Source of the DNA: Longimicrobium sp.
GTDB lineage: Bacteria > Gemmatimonadota > Gemmatimonadetes > Longimicrobiales > Longimicrobiaceae
Direction: 5' to 3'
Assembly: GCA_036377595.1 (NCBI GenBank)
Contig: DASUYB010000107.1
Location: 29,016-93,015 of the forward strand
Length of the DNA stretch: 64,000 nt
The notes under the pieces were generated by a model. The model had not been told where the DNA came from, did no database searches, and saw only the letters and a program-made list of their open reading frames with translations. Both the position numbers and the translations under genes were made by a program. Of this stretch, positions 52,217-61,188 are shown one piece after another; within the stretch, counting starts at the first letter, position 1, and each line of letters opens with the position of its first letter.

Positions 52217-52735
52217 TCAGACCAGGCGATGGCTCATGACGATGACGCGGCTGGGATGGCCGGTGGCCGACGTGTATGGCTGCCGCCGCACCTCGGTGAA
52301 GCCGTGCCGCCGCCAGAAGCGCTCGCCCGCGGCGTTGTGCTCCAGCACGCCGAGATGGAGCACCGTTCCGCCCGCGGCGGCGACCGCCCGCTCGACCTCG
52401 CGGAGAACGCGGCTGCCCAGCCCCGCGCCACGTGCGCCGGGATCGAGCAGGAACAGACCGAGCCACCATTCGCCCTCGCCCGGATAGTCGCGGATGAGGT
52501 CGAGCACGCCGACGAGCTCGCCGTCCCGGGCGTGGATGGCGATCACGTGCTTGTCGGCGTGCGTCTTTCCCGGCGGGAGATTGGTCAGCAGGTGCTCCGC
52601 CGCGTCCGGACGCGCGGGAGCGCCCTCTTCCATCACGAAGTAATCGCCGCAGCGCTCGCACAGCCGCTGCAGCGCCGGCGCGTCGTCCCGCGCGAGCCGC
52701 GCGGTCGTGTACGGTGTGAGATCCAGATCGAGCAT
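52217..52735 (-). CDS. GNAT family N-acetyltransferase
   Basis: A 172-residue acetyltransferase with the complete GNAT core: ELVGVLDLIRDYP (strand), WWLGLFLLDPGARGAGLGSRVL (acetyl-CoA loop RGAGLG), and HLGVLEHNAAGERFWRRHGFTEV (motif B). Length fits a simple RimI-like member. The acceptor is unknown. Next upstream (52 bp) is a serine hydrolase gene on the same strand. Confidence 0.9.
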   Translation of the reverse strand: MLDLDLTPYTTARLARDDAPALQRLCERCGDYFVMEEGAPARPDAAEHLLTNLPPGKTHADKHVIAIHARDGELVGVLDLIRDYPGEGEWWLGLFLLDPGARGAGLGSRVLREVERAVAAAGGTVLHLGVLEHNAAGERFWRRHGFTEVRRQPYTSATGHPSRVIVMSHRLV

Positions 52736-52786
52736 CAGGACGGTATCTCGCGTCAGCTCCGGCCGGAATTTTCGCGCGAGCCCGGA

Positions 52787-53923
52787 TCAACGGCCCGTGT
52801 CCGCCGCCTCGGCATCTGGAGGCGGTGACAGGCCCAGCACGACTCGCACGATGTCCAGGAGAAGCACGTTGGGGTTGGCGCGGGGATCGTCGGAGCCCGT
52901 TTCGGACCCGAGGTTCGCGAGCACGGTCACCGACAGGCTGTCGTCCGGCAGGTACGCGTTGGCCGTCTTGAAACCCGCGAGCTCGCCTCCGTGTCCGAAC
53001 AGCCGGTGCCCCTCGAAGGACATAACGCTCAGGCCATAGCCATAGCCGTGGTCCTGCGCCGCCGCCTCGGGCGTGGTCATGCGCGCCCACGACGCGGGGC
53101 CGACCACGCGCCCCTGCGCCAGCGCGCGGTTCCACGCCGCCAGGTCGCCAACGGTCGAGCAGAGCGCGCCCGCGGAGAAGACCGCAGACATGCTCGTGTA
53201 CGGCGCGTTGACCACACCGGTGTCGCGCTGCACATAGCCCGCGGCTCGGTGCGGAATCACCGGCTCCGGGTCGCAGTAGCGCGTCGCCCGCAGCCCGAGC
53301 GGCTGGAAGATCCTCGATTCCAGATACCGGGCGTACGGCTCGCCCGAAACCTTCTCGATCAGCAGCCCCAGCACCAGGTAGCCCGTGTTGCTGTAGCTCC
53401 ACCCCGTCCCCGGCACGAACTCGAACGGCTCGTTCGCGGCCAGCGCCAGCACCGAGTCCGCCGTTATCTCGTCCCGCCGCAGCACCGGATATGCGGGGAG
53501 CCCCGACGTGTGGTTGAGGAGCTGGCGGATGCGGACGCGGCGCCATTCCGCCGGCAGCGCGGGAAGGTAACGGCCGACGGGATCGTCCAGCGCCAGCCGC
53601 TTCTCGTCCACGAGCTGCATCACGGCGGCGGCGGTGAACCCCTTGGTGATCGATACGATCGGATAGACGGTCAGCTCCGTGGCCGGGACGTCGTGCTCCA
53701 GGTTCGCCCGGCCGTATCCGCGATACGCCAGTGTGTCGCGCCCGCCGCGGATGACCGCGATCGACACACCCGGTACGTACGTCTGGCGAAGGTACCGGGC
53801 GACCAGCGCGTCGATCTGTGCCGCGGTGTCGCCTCGTTTCATGGCCGAGTCGCCCGGCCTGGTACAGCCCGACGAAAGCAGTGCCGCCGCAAGCGCGACG
53901 GCACCGATGCGGCCCGCACGCAT
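52787..53923 (-). CDS. Beta-lactamase-fold serine hydrolase lipoprotein
   Basis: A 378-residue PF00144-type hydrolase. The catalytic SITK and YSNTG motifs are present, and HGGELAGF takes the place of the KTG box. The signal peptide ends LLSSGC, so it is probably anchored by lipid. ATG 53923 gives this lipobox at the usual distance; an upstream ATG at 53962 would add 13 residues. Physiological substrates of such proteins (D-peptides, esters) cannot be predicted. Confidence 0.88.
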   Translation of the reverse strand: MRAGRIGAVALAAALLSSGCTRPGDSAMKRGDTAAQIDALVARYLRQTYVPGVSIAVIRGGRDTLAYRGYGRANLEHDVPATELTVYPIVSITKGFTAAAVMQLVDEKRLALDDPVGRYLPALPAEWRRVRIRQLLNHTSGLPAYPVLRRDEITADSVLALAANEPFEFVPGTGWSYSNTGYLVLGLLIEKVSGEPYARYLESRIFQPLGLRATRYCDPEPVIPHRAAGYVQRDTGVVNAPYTSMSAVFSAGALCSTVGDLAAWNRALAQGRVVGPASWARMTTPEAAAQDHGYGYGLSVMSFEGHRLFGHGGELAGFKTANAYLPDDSLSVTVLANLGSETGSDDPRANPNVLLLDIVRVVLGLSPPPDAEAADTGR

Positions 53924-53962
53924 CGAGCGGAATTCGAACCGCCTCGTCGATAGATTCAGCAT

Positions 53963-54194
53963 CGTGCCGTCAGGGAGCCGGACGCGATCGGGAGAGATCC
54001 ATCGCGTAGAAGCTACGGACTACGCCGGGAGTGGGCGAGCATCATCGCCTGAGACCGCGGTAGCTGCGAAACTGGACGGCGGGAAACACTCGCATCATCC
54101 CTGGACTCGTTATCACCAGACACTTCCATACTCCTCCACATTATCTGCCAAATCACCAATACCCTGTCATCCACGCAAATTCGGTCGTAAACGC
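53963..54194. other. Divergent intergenic region
   Basis: The space between the serine hydrolase and the secreted beta-sandwich-like protein contains no gene. It becomes AT-rich from about 54110 toward the plus-strand promoter. Confidence 0.4.
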
Positions 54195-54223
54195 TTGACG
54201 CGAATTTATGGTCTGATTATGGT
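54195..54223 (+). promoter_or_regulatory. Sigma-70-type promoter
   Basis: TTGACG (54195-54200) and TATGGT (54218-54223) have a 17-bp spacer. The surrounding DNA is AT-rich for this genome. The transcript would carry a leader of about 75 nt before the ATG at 54306. Confidence 0.65.
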
Positions 54224-54305
54224 ACGGCTGGAGACCAGCGGTACCGAGGGGCGCTCGCGTGTCGCTCCTCGGAGGTCTCCGCCCACCGATCTCTCGGAGG
54301 ACGCC

Positions 54306-54959
54306 ATGAAGGGAATGCCGGCAGCCATCACCCGCACCGTCGCAGCCGCCCTGCTGGCGGCGGGCCTCGCGGCCTGTTCGGACATGGACATCACCAGCAG
54401 CGAAACCCTCAGCCCGAAAGCGCCGCGCCGGCTGGCGTCGGGCGGCAGCGAGCTCCTCACCAGCAGCCAGACTCTGACGCCGAGCGGGAGCACGGGGGTG
54501 AATGCGGTCACCTACAGCGTGACCATGCCGGCGTCGGGCCCCATCTACCTGACGTTCAACGGGCGCATCGACTGGCCGAGCACCGCGGGCAACAGCAACG
54601 TGCTGAAGATCGTGGTGAACGGCATCACCGTCACCGGTACGCTGAAGTCGGCGCCGGCGTCGTACTCCTATTCCTGGGGCAGCGAGCCGTACTGGGACAA
54701 CCGCATCGGCTCGGCGCAGCCGGAGACGCTGTGGGGGCTGTTCTGGAGCCCCGACTTCACGGCGAACACCGTCTCGACGAACGGATACTACGTGACGAGC
54801 CCGTCGAACCCGTACTACTACGAGTTCGACGTCACCGGACTGATCCGATACTCGCAGGCCAACAACATCACCATCAGCAACCTGGGCGGCTGGGTGAAGA
54901 CGCTCACCGGCAACCAGCCCAACGCCGTCCTGCAGAACATCTCCCTGCGCAACTACTAG
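54306..54959 (+). CDS. Exported lipoprotein with beta-sandwich-like region
   Basis: A 217-residue protein with signal peptide ending GLAAC. The mature part has regular beta strands (VNAVTYSVTMPASGPIYLTFNGRID, NVLKIVVNGITVTG, PYYYEFDVTGLIRYS), with many aromatic and Ser/Thr residues, like a carbohydrate-binding or adhesive beta-sandwich. No family could be named. ATG 54306 has GGAGG at a good distance. The unit has its own strong promoter (54195) and terminator (54990), so it is a single-gene operon that may be highly expressed. Confidence 0.78.
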   Translation: MKGMPAAITRTVAAALLAAGLAACSDMDITSSETLSPKAPRRLASGGSELLTSSQTLTPSGSTGVNAVTYSVTMPASGPIYLTFNGRIDWPSTAGNSNVLKIVVNGITVTGTLKSAPASYSYSWGSEPYWDNRIGSAQPETLWGLFWSPDFTANTVSTNGYYVTSPSNPYYYEFDVTGLIRYSQANNITISNLGGWVKTLTGNQPNAVLQNISLRNY

Positions 54960-54989
54960 CCGGCGAGAACGGCTCCGGCGCACCGGAAC

Positions 54990-55033
54990 GCGAACGGGCG
55001 GGGGATTAATCCCTCGCCCGTTCGCGCTTTTTT
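54990..55033 (+). terminator. Strong intrinsic terminator
   Basis: The stem GCGAACGGGCG..GGGATTAATCCC..CGCCCGTTCGC (54990-55025) is nearly perfect over 17 bp and is followed by GCTTTTTTC. It lies 30 bp after the stop of the beta-sandwich-like protein. Confidence 0.9.
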
Positions 55034-55072
55034 CGTTCGCATTCCACCGCGACACTGCTTCGTACCAGCCAC

Positions 55073-55444
55073 TCACCGAGTCTTACCCGCGCGGCCACGC
55101 CACGGTCGCGTTCCCGAACTGCAGCGGTGGGTGAGGTACCATTCATCGGGCAACTGTGGACTTACGGTGACCCATCTGCGATAGATGTCACATCGGATAT
55201 GCTTAAGGTGCTGATATGCATTCACCTGACCGGGAATGGTCCGCGCAAGGGTGCGGATATCATCCTCGGGGTCAAACAACTGCCGTGCGTATTCCGCAAA
55301 CGGCATCGTTCCTCCCGGCGCCCGGCGCAGCACCTCCAACGCCAGCCACCCATGCGTGTGCGGCTGACGTGGATTCTGGTCCCGGAACTCCGGCGCGAGG
55401 GTCAAACGCCTGCTCTCAAGGTCAGCAACGGATGGAATCATCAT
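55073..55444 (-). CDS. Hypothetical protein in a GC-poor accessory pair
   Basis: A 123-residue protein that I do not recognise. It has a short conserved-looking stretch WLALEVLRRAPGGTMPFAEYARQLFDPEDDIR, which suggests a winged-helix-like fold. ATG 55444 was chosen because GGAG lies 8 nt upstream; an in-frame ATG at 55525 directly after the zinc-ribbon stop is an alternative. Its base composition is lower in GC than the surroundings. Confidence 0.6.
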   Translation of the reverse strand: MMIPSVADLESRRLTLAPEFRDQNPRQPHTHGWLALEVLRRAPGGTMPFAEYARQLFDPEDDIRTLARTIPGQVNAYQHLKHIRCDIYRRWVTVSPQLPDEWYLTHRCSSGTRPWRGRAGKTR

Positions 55445-55525
55445 TCCCAATCTCCGGTGTTCGTGACGAGCGCACCATGACTCAGTCTGTGGTGTTCCTC
55501 GAACAATCGCGTTTCTTCTCCCCAT

Positions 55526-55780
55526 TTAACCGACGGAGACGTTCACGATCGTGAGTTGGCTGTCTTGTAAATCATCGGTAATAAACACTTTACAGTCGCA
55601 GTGGCGACAACGTGCGGGATTTCGTTCCGAGCCGCCGCGCTGATCTGGACGCGCGATCAAAAGAATTGGGTACTGTAGGCATTTCGGGCATTCAATGGCT
55701 GCGTTGTTCCCGAAACAGTCAGCCCGAAGGACCTGACCCGTTTCGCGCAAGCGCACCACTGCGTCCGTTATCGTAGCCAT
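55526..55780 (-). CDS. Small zinc-ribbon protein
   Basis: An 84-residue protein with two knuckles, CPKC and CRHC, separated by about 26 residues, which should bind one Zn ion. The remaining sequence (DAVVRLRETGQVLRADCFGN) is helical. GC content is far lower than in neighbouring genes (close to 50 %), which points to recent acquisition. It is followed immediately by the 123-residue gene, and its upstream side borders a duplicated helicase fragment. Confidence 0.68.
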   Translation of the reverse strand: MATITDAVVRLRETGQVLRADCFGNNAAIECPKCLQYPILLIARPDQRGGSERNPARCRHCDCKVFITDDLQDSQLTIVNVSVG

Positions 55781-55815
55781 GTTGAATCTCAACTCCGTGC
55801 CTTCCGGCGCCCACC

Positions 55816-56103
55816 CTTCCGCCCCTTCCCGCGCCCGCCCGGCCCATGCCCGCCTGGCTTCGGGCACGACCGCGCCCACCATGCCGTCCGCCACCGTTGC
55901 GCCCGTGCCGCCCCTCGCGCCCATCCCCGCCGTCCACGCTCGCGCCTGCGCCGGCGTGCTTGCGGCCGCGGGGGCCGCCTTGCTTGTAGCGCTGGCCGCG
56001 GCGGCGGGGGCGGTCGGCGTCGGGCTCGCCCACCTCCTCCAGGCTCTCCATCTCCATCCAGTCGCCTGTCTTGCGGCGCGCGCGACCGCCTTCGGATCTT
56101 AGC
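55816..56103 (-). pseudogene. Duplicated 3' fragment of the helicase gene
   Basis: About 280 bp homologous to the last part of the DEIH helicase gene (56742-57030). Shared products read MEMESLEEVGEPDADRPRRR and QGGPRGRKHAG in both. It lacks the helicase body and has point changes and small indels. With the intact helicase end it encloses the coiled-coil gene at 56160-56576. Confidence 0.85.
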
Positions 56104-56159
56104 GCCGTTCAGCGAGCGGGCGCGGATCGGGGTTCCCGGATCACCCTCATCGGCTCACC

Positions 56160-56576
56160 TCAGGATGCGTGGGGTGAGCCGGTGGCGGCTTGCGATTCGA
56201 GGCGGGTGAGGGTGTGGCGCAGCTCGATGAGCACGGCTTCCTGCTCCGCCAGGCGCTGGCGAAGATTCTGCGCCTCGCTCCGGACACCTTCGGCGATTTC
56301 TCGCGCCGCCTCAGCGATCTCGCGCGTGGTTTCCTGCTGGATCCTGCGCTCCTCGGCGGAGAAGCGAATCTCCTCTCCGCGCTTCCGCACGGTCTCGTCT
56401 TCCACGCGCTCGCGCTCGGCCTGCTCGCGGCCCTGCTCGGCGTGGGCGCGGATCTCCTCGGCGGAACGGGCGGTCTCCTCTTCGATCGCGCGCTGGTCCG
56501 TGCCGGCGAGCCACGCCTCGATACGCGCCAGCCGATGTTCCACCGCGGTTACGCGGCTCTCCAGGTCACGTTCCAT
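56160..56576 (-). CDS. Coiled-coil protein
   Basis: A 138-residue highly charged protein, almost entirely one coiled coil (ERDLESRVTAVEHRLARIEAWL; AEEIRAHAEQGREQAERERVEDE; LRQRLAEQEAVLIELRHTLTRLE). There is no signal peptide or membrane helix. It sits between the intact helicase 3' end and its duplicate and has no recognised function. It might be structural or phage-related, but nothing in the sequence decides this. Confidence 0.7.
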   Translation of the reverse strand: MERDLESRVTAVEHRLARIEAWLAGTDQRAIEEETARSAEEIRAHAEQGREQAERERVEDETVRKRGEEIRFSAEERRIQQETTREIAEAAREIAEGVRSEAQNLRQRLAEQEAVLIELRHTLTRLESQAATGSPHAS

Positions 56577-56718
56577 GTTCGTCCTCCGGCAACGGCGACG
56601 AGCCTCCCGCGACGGACTGTGCGCCCCCCCTGAAATGGCGACATGCGAGGCTGAAGGTCGAAGGATTGCCTGCGACAGCGGCTCGACGGGAGCCGGTCGC
56701 ACCGTCTCCCTTGGGAGA

Positions 56719-59520
56719 TCAGCTCCGCGCCTTCCTTCGCCCGCCGCCCTTCCGCCCCTTCGCGCGGCCGCCGGGCCCGTGCCCGCCCGGCTTCGGTCCG
56801 CGGCCGCGGCCACCGTTCCGGCCGCCACCATGCCGCCCGTGCCGGCCCTCGCGCCCATCCCCGCCCTCTGCTGATGCACCGGCGTGCTTGCGGCCGCGGG
56901 GGCCGCCTTGCTTGTGGCGCTGACCGCGGCGGCGGGGGCGGTCGGCGTCGGGCTCGCCCACCTCCTCCAGGCTCTCCATCTCCATCCAGTCGCGCGGCTT
57001 GCGGCGCGCGCGGCCGCCGCCCTCGGTGAGCTGGATCTTCGCGTCGTCCAGCGTCGCGGCGCGGATGGGGTCCTTCTTGCCGCGGATCACCGTCCACTGC
57101 ATCGGCCGGCCATCCACCGCCGTGGGGATGTCGCCCTCCTCGATGCGGTAGAGCAGCTTGGCGGGGATGCGCGCGCGCACCGTCCCCTCGCCGTCCTCCA
57201 CCGCGTAGTCCAGCGGATACGTCTCGCCGCGGATCTCGATCTCCGCGGGGAGCGCCATCCACCGCGCCCGCTCGTCGCGCGGCACGACGGCGTCGGCGTC
57301 GATGCGCAGCGGCGTTTCCATGAACTCCGCGAAGGAGCGGACGCTGCCCAGCTTCGACGCGACGGCGTCGCGCAGCGCCTCGTCGCTCGCGGCGGCCACC
57401 GTCCCGCCGGAGCGGCGCCAGACCTCGCGCAACTCGCGCATCACCGCGCGGTTGTGCAGCTGGTCGGGGTGATACGCCTTCCCCGTCACGACGGCCTCGG
57501 CCAGCGCCCGCCGGGCGGCATCCTCCATCCCCTCGGGAAAGCGCTCCACGCCCTCGTCGACTGTCTCCAGCACGAAGCCATGGTACTCGCGCGTGCGGAC
57601 GATGCGCAGCGGGTGGCGCTTGTGGCGCGGATCGTAGACCAGCACCGCGTCGCCCGGCGAGGCGAACTCCCAGAGCAGGTCCGTCTCCAGCTGTGTCCCG
57701 CTGATCGATCCGCGCGGCCGGCCGTTCTTGTCGGAGAAGTACATCAGCTCGCCCGCCACGGCGCCCCAGTTGCCGCAGACGCTGGTCTTGCTGACGCGCA
57801 CCTCCTCGCCCCAGCTGGTCTCCTCGTCGATCACCAGGCTGAACGGCATCACCCGCGCGACCAGGCGCTTCCAGTCGCGCTCGACGGAGCGGTTCATCCG
57901 CGGCATGTGGCGCGGCAGATCGAGGTCCAGCGAGCGGTAGATGGAGGCGATGGCGAGCGCCGCGTCCTCGATGCTGCGGACGAGCACCCCGCGCTCCTCG
58001 CACCACTTCATCAGCTCCTCTTCCTCGAACACATGCCGCGGCAGGCCGTACACGTGGCCGATCGTCCCCAGCTCGTCCAGCGCGTGCTGGTAGATGTTGT
58101 ACGCCGTCAGGTGGTCGCTGCCGGCGATCACGTACTCGCCGATGTCGTTGTCCGGCTTGAGCATCCGGTGCAGCGACTCGATCGACGCGCATCCCGCGAC
58201 GACGGGCACCATGTGCTCGTCGGCGTTTACCAGCAGCTCGCCCCACGGCCGGTCGACGGGAAGGACCTCGACACGCTTCCCGTAGTCCGTCAGCCGGAAG
58301 TTGGCGATGATGCCGCGCTTCGTGAGCGTCTCGATCGCGCGGCGATAGGCGATGCGGTCGAGGGGGACGGGAAGGTCGAGCTCGTCCGCGCGCACGCCCA
58401 TCGCCGCGCAGGTGAGGGCCACGCGCTCGGGGTCTCCCGCGAGCTGGAAGTTCGGCTCCGTGGGCCGCAGCGACTCGAAGTCGATGTCGCGCTCGGAGAG
58501 GATCCATACCTCGCCGTTCTCCACGCGCCCGTGCACGCGGCCGGCCATCTGCAGGATCTCGTTCGCCCCGAGCGGGAGACGGGTGAGGACGGATCTCCCC
58601 CGGTTCACGATCGTGGTGAACTGCGCGTCCTCGATCACCACCGTGTCTAGCCCGCGGATGTTGAGCGCGCTCTGGCCCGCGGAGGTCATCGCCAGCACGA
58701 ACGGGTGCGGCGCGCCGTCGCCCTCCAGGAACGGCCGCAGCTTGGAGACCGGCTCGCCGCCGTGGTAGTACTCGGTCAGCACGTGGGGATACTTCTCGCC
58801 CAGCTCCTTCGCGATCTCCTCCGTGCCCGCGCGCGTGGGGACGAACACGGCCACGCCGCGCTTGTTGCGGCTGACGTGGCGCATGAAGCGCTCGCCTAGG
58901 AAGCCCAGCGGGTTCAGCGTGTTGCTGACGCGCACCTCGGCCGCCCGCTCGGGATCGAACGCGCTCGACTCGATCACCGCCGAGGAATTGAGATATTCGG
59001 CGTAGAACGTGGGATCGACCGTCGCCGACAGCCACACGAAGCGGCAGCGCGCGCGCTTGGCCAGGGCCAGGCAGAGCTCCAGCTCCGCGCTGGTCTGGTG
59101 GATCTCGTCGACGACCACGATGTCGTGCTCGTCGATCAGGTCGTCCTGCAGCCACCGCCGCGCGATGCCGGTGGTGATGATCACCACGTTCCAGTTCGGC
59201 GTCTCGGGCGTGGCCTCGCGCTCGCGGTTGACGACGCCCACGCGCAGCTCCGCGCCCACGATCTCCTGCGCGATGGGGCGGATCGCCAGCGTCTTGCCGG
59301 TGCCGGTGCCGGCCATGATGCCGAAGCCCTTCCCCTCGCGCGCGAGCAGGCGGATCTCGTCGCCGTGCTCGCGGTTCATGATCGTCTCCACCCCCTCCAA
59401 CTGCACGCCCAGCTCGATGGTCTCGCACGCGGCGCGGGTGGGGGCGATCACGACGACGCGCCCCTCGGCGGGGCGTCCGGGATAGCGTTCAGACGGGGGG
59501 GTGGTCGAGACTTCGACCAT
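56719..59520 (-). CDS. DEAH-box (DEIH) helicase, HrpA/HrpB-like
   Basis: A 933-residue superfamily 2 helicase. Walker A is GTGTGKT, motif II is DEIH (VVVDEIHQTSAE), motif III is SAT, and RVHGRVENGEVW is in the place of the HrpA motif VI. The middle part resembles the ratchet/winged-helix regions of DEAH helicases. The C-terminal 90 residues are very basic and Gly/Arg/Lys-rich (GPRGRKHAG, GRKGGGRRKARS), probably RNA-binding. ATG 59520 was chosen before the first conserved strand. Substrate may be mRNA or rRNA. Confidence 0.85.
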   Translation of the reverse strand: MVEVSTTPPSERYPGRPAEGRVVVIAPTRAACETIELGVQLEGVETIMNREHGDEIRLLAREGKGFGIMAGTGTGKTLAIRPIAQEIVGAELRVGVVNREREATPETPNWNVVIITTGIARRWLQDDLIDEHDIVVVDEIHQTSAELELCLALAKRARCRFVWLSATVDPTFYAEYLNSSAVIESSAFDPERAAEVRVSNTLNPLGFLGERFMRHVSRNKRGVAVFVPTRAGTEEIAKELGEKYPHVLTEYYHGGEPVSKLRPFLEGDGAPHPFVLAMTSAGQSALNIRGLDTVVIEDAQFTTIVNRGRSVLTRLPLGANEILQMAGRVHGRVENGEVWILSERDIDFESLRPTEPNFQLAGDPERVALTCAAMGVRADELDLPVPLDRIAYRRAIETLTKRGIIANFRLTDYGKRVEVLPVDRPWGELLVNADEHMVPVVAGCASIESLHRMLKPDNDIGEYVIAGSDHLTAYNIYQHALDELGTIGHVYGLPRHVFEEEELMKWCEERGVLVRSIEDAALAIASIYRSLDLDLPRHMPRMNRSVERDWKRLVARVMPFSLVIDEETSWGEEVRVSKTSVCGNWGAVAGELMYFSDKNGRPRGSISGTQLETDLLWEFASPGDAVLVYDPRHKRHPLRIVRTREYHGFVLETVDEGVERFPEGMEDAARRALAEAVVTGKAYHPDQLHNRAVMRELREVWRRSGGTVAAASDEALRDAVASKLGSVRSFAEFMETPLRIDADAVVPRDERARWMALPAEIEIRGETYPLDYAVEDGEGTVRARIPAKLLYRIEEGDIPTAVDGRPMQWTVIRGKKDPIRAATLDDAKIQLTEGGGRARRKPRDWMEMESLEEVGEPDADRPRRRGQRHKQGGPRGRKHAGASAEGGDGREGRHGRHGGGRNGGRGRGPKPGGHGPGGRAKGRKGGGRRKARS

Positions 59521-59615
59521 GCGGGTCCGGGCCTTGTGGAAGCTGGAGTTTGACGGGAAGTTCCGCCCGGGCGCAGAATTACGCCCGCACCGCGCAAGCG
59601 CAAGAACACGGCCAG

Positions 59616-60881
59616 ATGGGGATGATGCCAGACACCGCGCCAACGCTCGTCTTCACCCACGTTTCCGAGCTCGCCCGCTGCACCGGGCCCGCGGTGGAGA
59701 CGGAATCCGCCGACCCCGCCGCGACCCTCGCGCGCGGCGCCGTGGCCGTGAGCGGCGGCGTCATCGCCGACGTGGGGGATGAAGATGCGGTGCTCGCGCG
59801 GTTCCCCGATGCGGAGCGCGTGGACTGCGGCGGGCGCGTGCTGACGCCGGGGCTCGTCGACTCGCACACGCACGCGGTGTTCGGGAGGTACCGCACGGAC
59901 GAGTACGCGCTGCGCAGCCGCGGCGTGCCGTACATGGAGATCGCGCGGCGCGGCGGCGGCATCAACGCCTCCGTCCGCGACCTGCGGGGGCGGTCGGAAG
60001 ACGAGCTGGTGGAGATGGCGCTCCCCCGCCTGCGCGAGATGCTGGCGTGCGGCACGACGACGGCCGAGGTGAAGAGCGGCTACGGCCTGGCGACGGAGCA
60101 CGAGCTCAAGACGCTGCGCGCGATCCGGCGGCTGAACGAGCTGCAGCCCATCGACCTCGTCCCCACCTTCCTCGGCGCGCACGAGTTCCCGCCCGAGTAC
60201 CGCGGGAGCGATGGAGATCGCGAGAAGTACATCGATCTTCTCGTCATGGAGATGATTCCCGCCGTCGCGGAGGCCGGGCTCGCGCGCTTCTGCGACGTGT
60301 TCATGGAGCCGGGCGTCTTCACCCGCGCGCAGACCGAGCGCATCCTCCGCGCGGGGCTGGACCACGGCCTGCGCCCCAAGCTCCACGCCGACGAGCTGGA
60401 AGGCAGCGGCGGCGCCGAGCTCGCCGCCGAGCTGGGCGCCGCCAGTGCCGACCACCTCGGCGCCATCTCCAGCGCGGGGATCGCCGCCCTCGCCGCGTCC
60501 CCCACCGTGGCGACGCTGCTGCCGGGGACGCTCTTCTTCCTCGGCCGCTCGAAGTGGGCGCCGGGGCGCGCGCTGCTGGACGCCGGCGCCACCGTCGCGC
60601 TGGCGACGGACTTCAACCCCGGCTCGTGCCCCTCACCCAACCTGCAGTTCACGATGACGTCCGCCTGCTCGCGCATGGGGATGAGCCCCACCGAGAGCCT
60701 CCGCGCCGCCACCGCCGCCGGCGCCGCCGCGCTGGAGCTGGCCTACGGCCGCGGCACCATCAGCGTCGGCGCGCCAGCGGACCTCGTGCTGTGGAACGCC
60801 GCCACCGTCGCCGAGATCCCGTACCGCCTTGCGGCGCCGCTGGTGGCCGGCGTGTGGAAGGCGGGCGTGCGGGTGGTGTGA
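59616..60881 (+). CDS. hutI: Imidazolonepropionase
   Basis: HutI hydrolyses 4-imidazolone-5-propionate to N-formimino-glutamate in histidine degradation. The 421-residue amidohydrolase shows VDSHTHAVFG (metal ligands), GGGINASVRDLR, VKSGYGL, TFLGAHEFPPEY, KLHADEL and ATDFNPGSCPSPN, all typical of HutI. Three Met codons (59616, 59622, 59625) could be the start; the first is given. Other hut genes are not nearby. Confidence 0.95.
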   Translation: MGMMPDTAPTLVFTHVSELARCTGPAVETESADPAATLARGAVAVSGGVIADVGDEDAVLARFPDAERVDCGGRVLTPGLVDSHTHAVFGRYRTDEYALRSRGVPYMEIARRGGGINASVRDLRGRSEDELVEMALPRLREMLACGTTTAEVKSGYGLATEHELKTLRAIRRLNELQPIDLVPTFLGAHEFPPEYRGSDGDREKYIDLLVMEMIPAVAEAGLARFCDVFMEPGVFTRAQTERILRAGLDHGLRPKLHADELEGSGGAELAAELGAASADHLGAISSAGIAALAASPTVATLLPGTLFFLGRSKWAPGRALLDAGATVALATDFNPGSCPSPNLQFTMTSACSRMGMSPTESLRAATAAGAAALELAYGRGTISVGAPADLVLWNAATVAEIPYRLAAPLVAGVWKAGVRVV

Positions 60882-61188
60882 GGGCGCCCTCTCCGGCTTG
60901 CCTGGGCTCGCCACCTCTCCCGTACCGGGAGAGGTAGGGGTGAGGTCATCTATGCGGGCGGCGAAGACTGGCGCGGCCGCCGACAGGCCCCCTCCCCCGG
61001 CCCCTCCCCCGCTGCGCAGGGGAGGGGAGAACTCAGCACGGACGCAGGTTCGTCGCGATGATGCCGCGTTGCGCGCCACCCTCTCCCGTTATCGGGAGAG
61101 GGCTTGCGCTCTAAGGCGCAGGGTGAGGGCTGCCCGCGGCCGCGCCGAAGGTGGCCCGACGGATAGATTCAGCCCGCGGTGGTCTGCC
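60882..61188. repeat. Intergenic palindromes after hutI
   Basis: CCTCTCCCGTACCGGGAGAGG (about 60913-60933), the C-rich palindrome CCCCTCCCCCGCTGCGCAGG with GGAGGGG (60995-61026) and ACCCTCTCCCGTTATCGGGAG (61078-61100) occupy the gap between convergent genes. All three belong to families seen elsewhere in the window. Confidence 0.6.
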
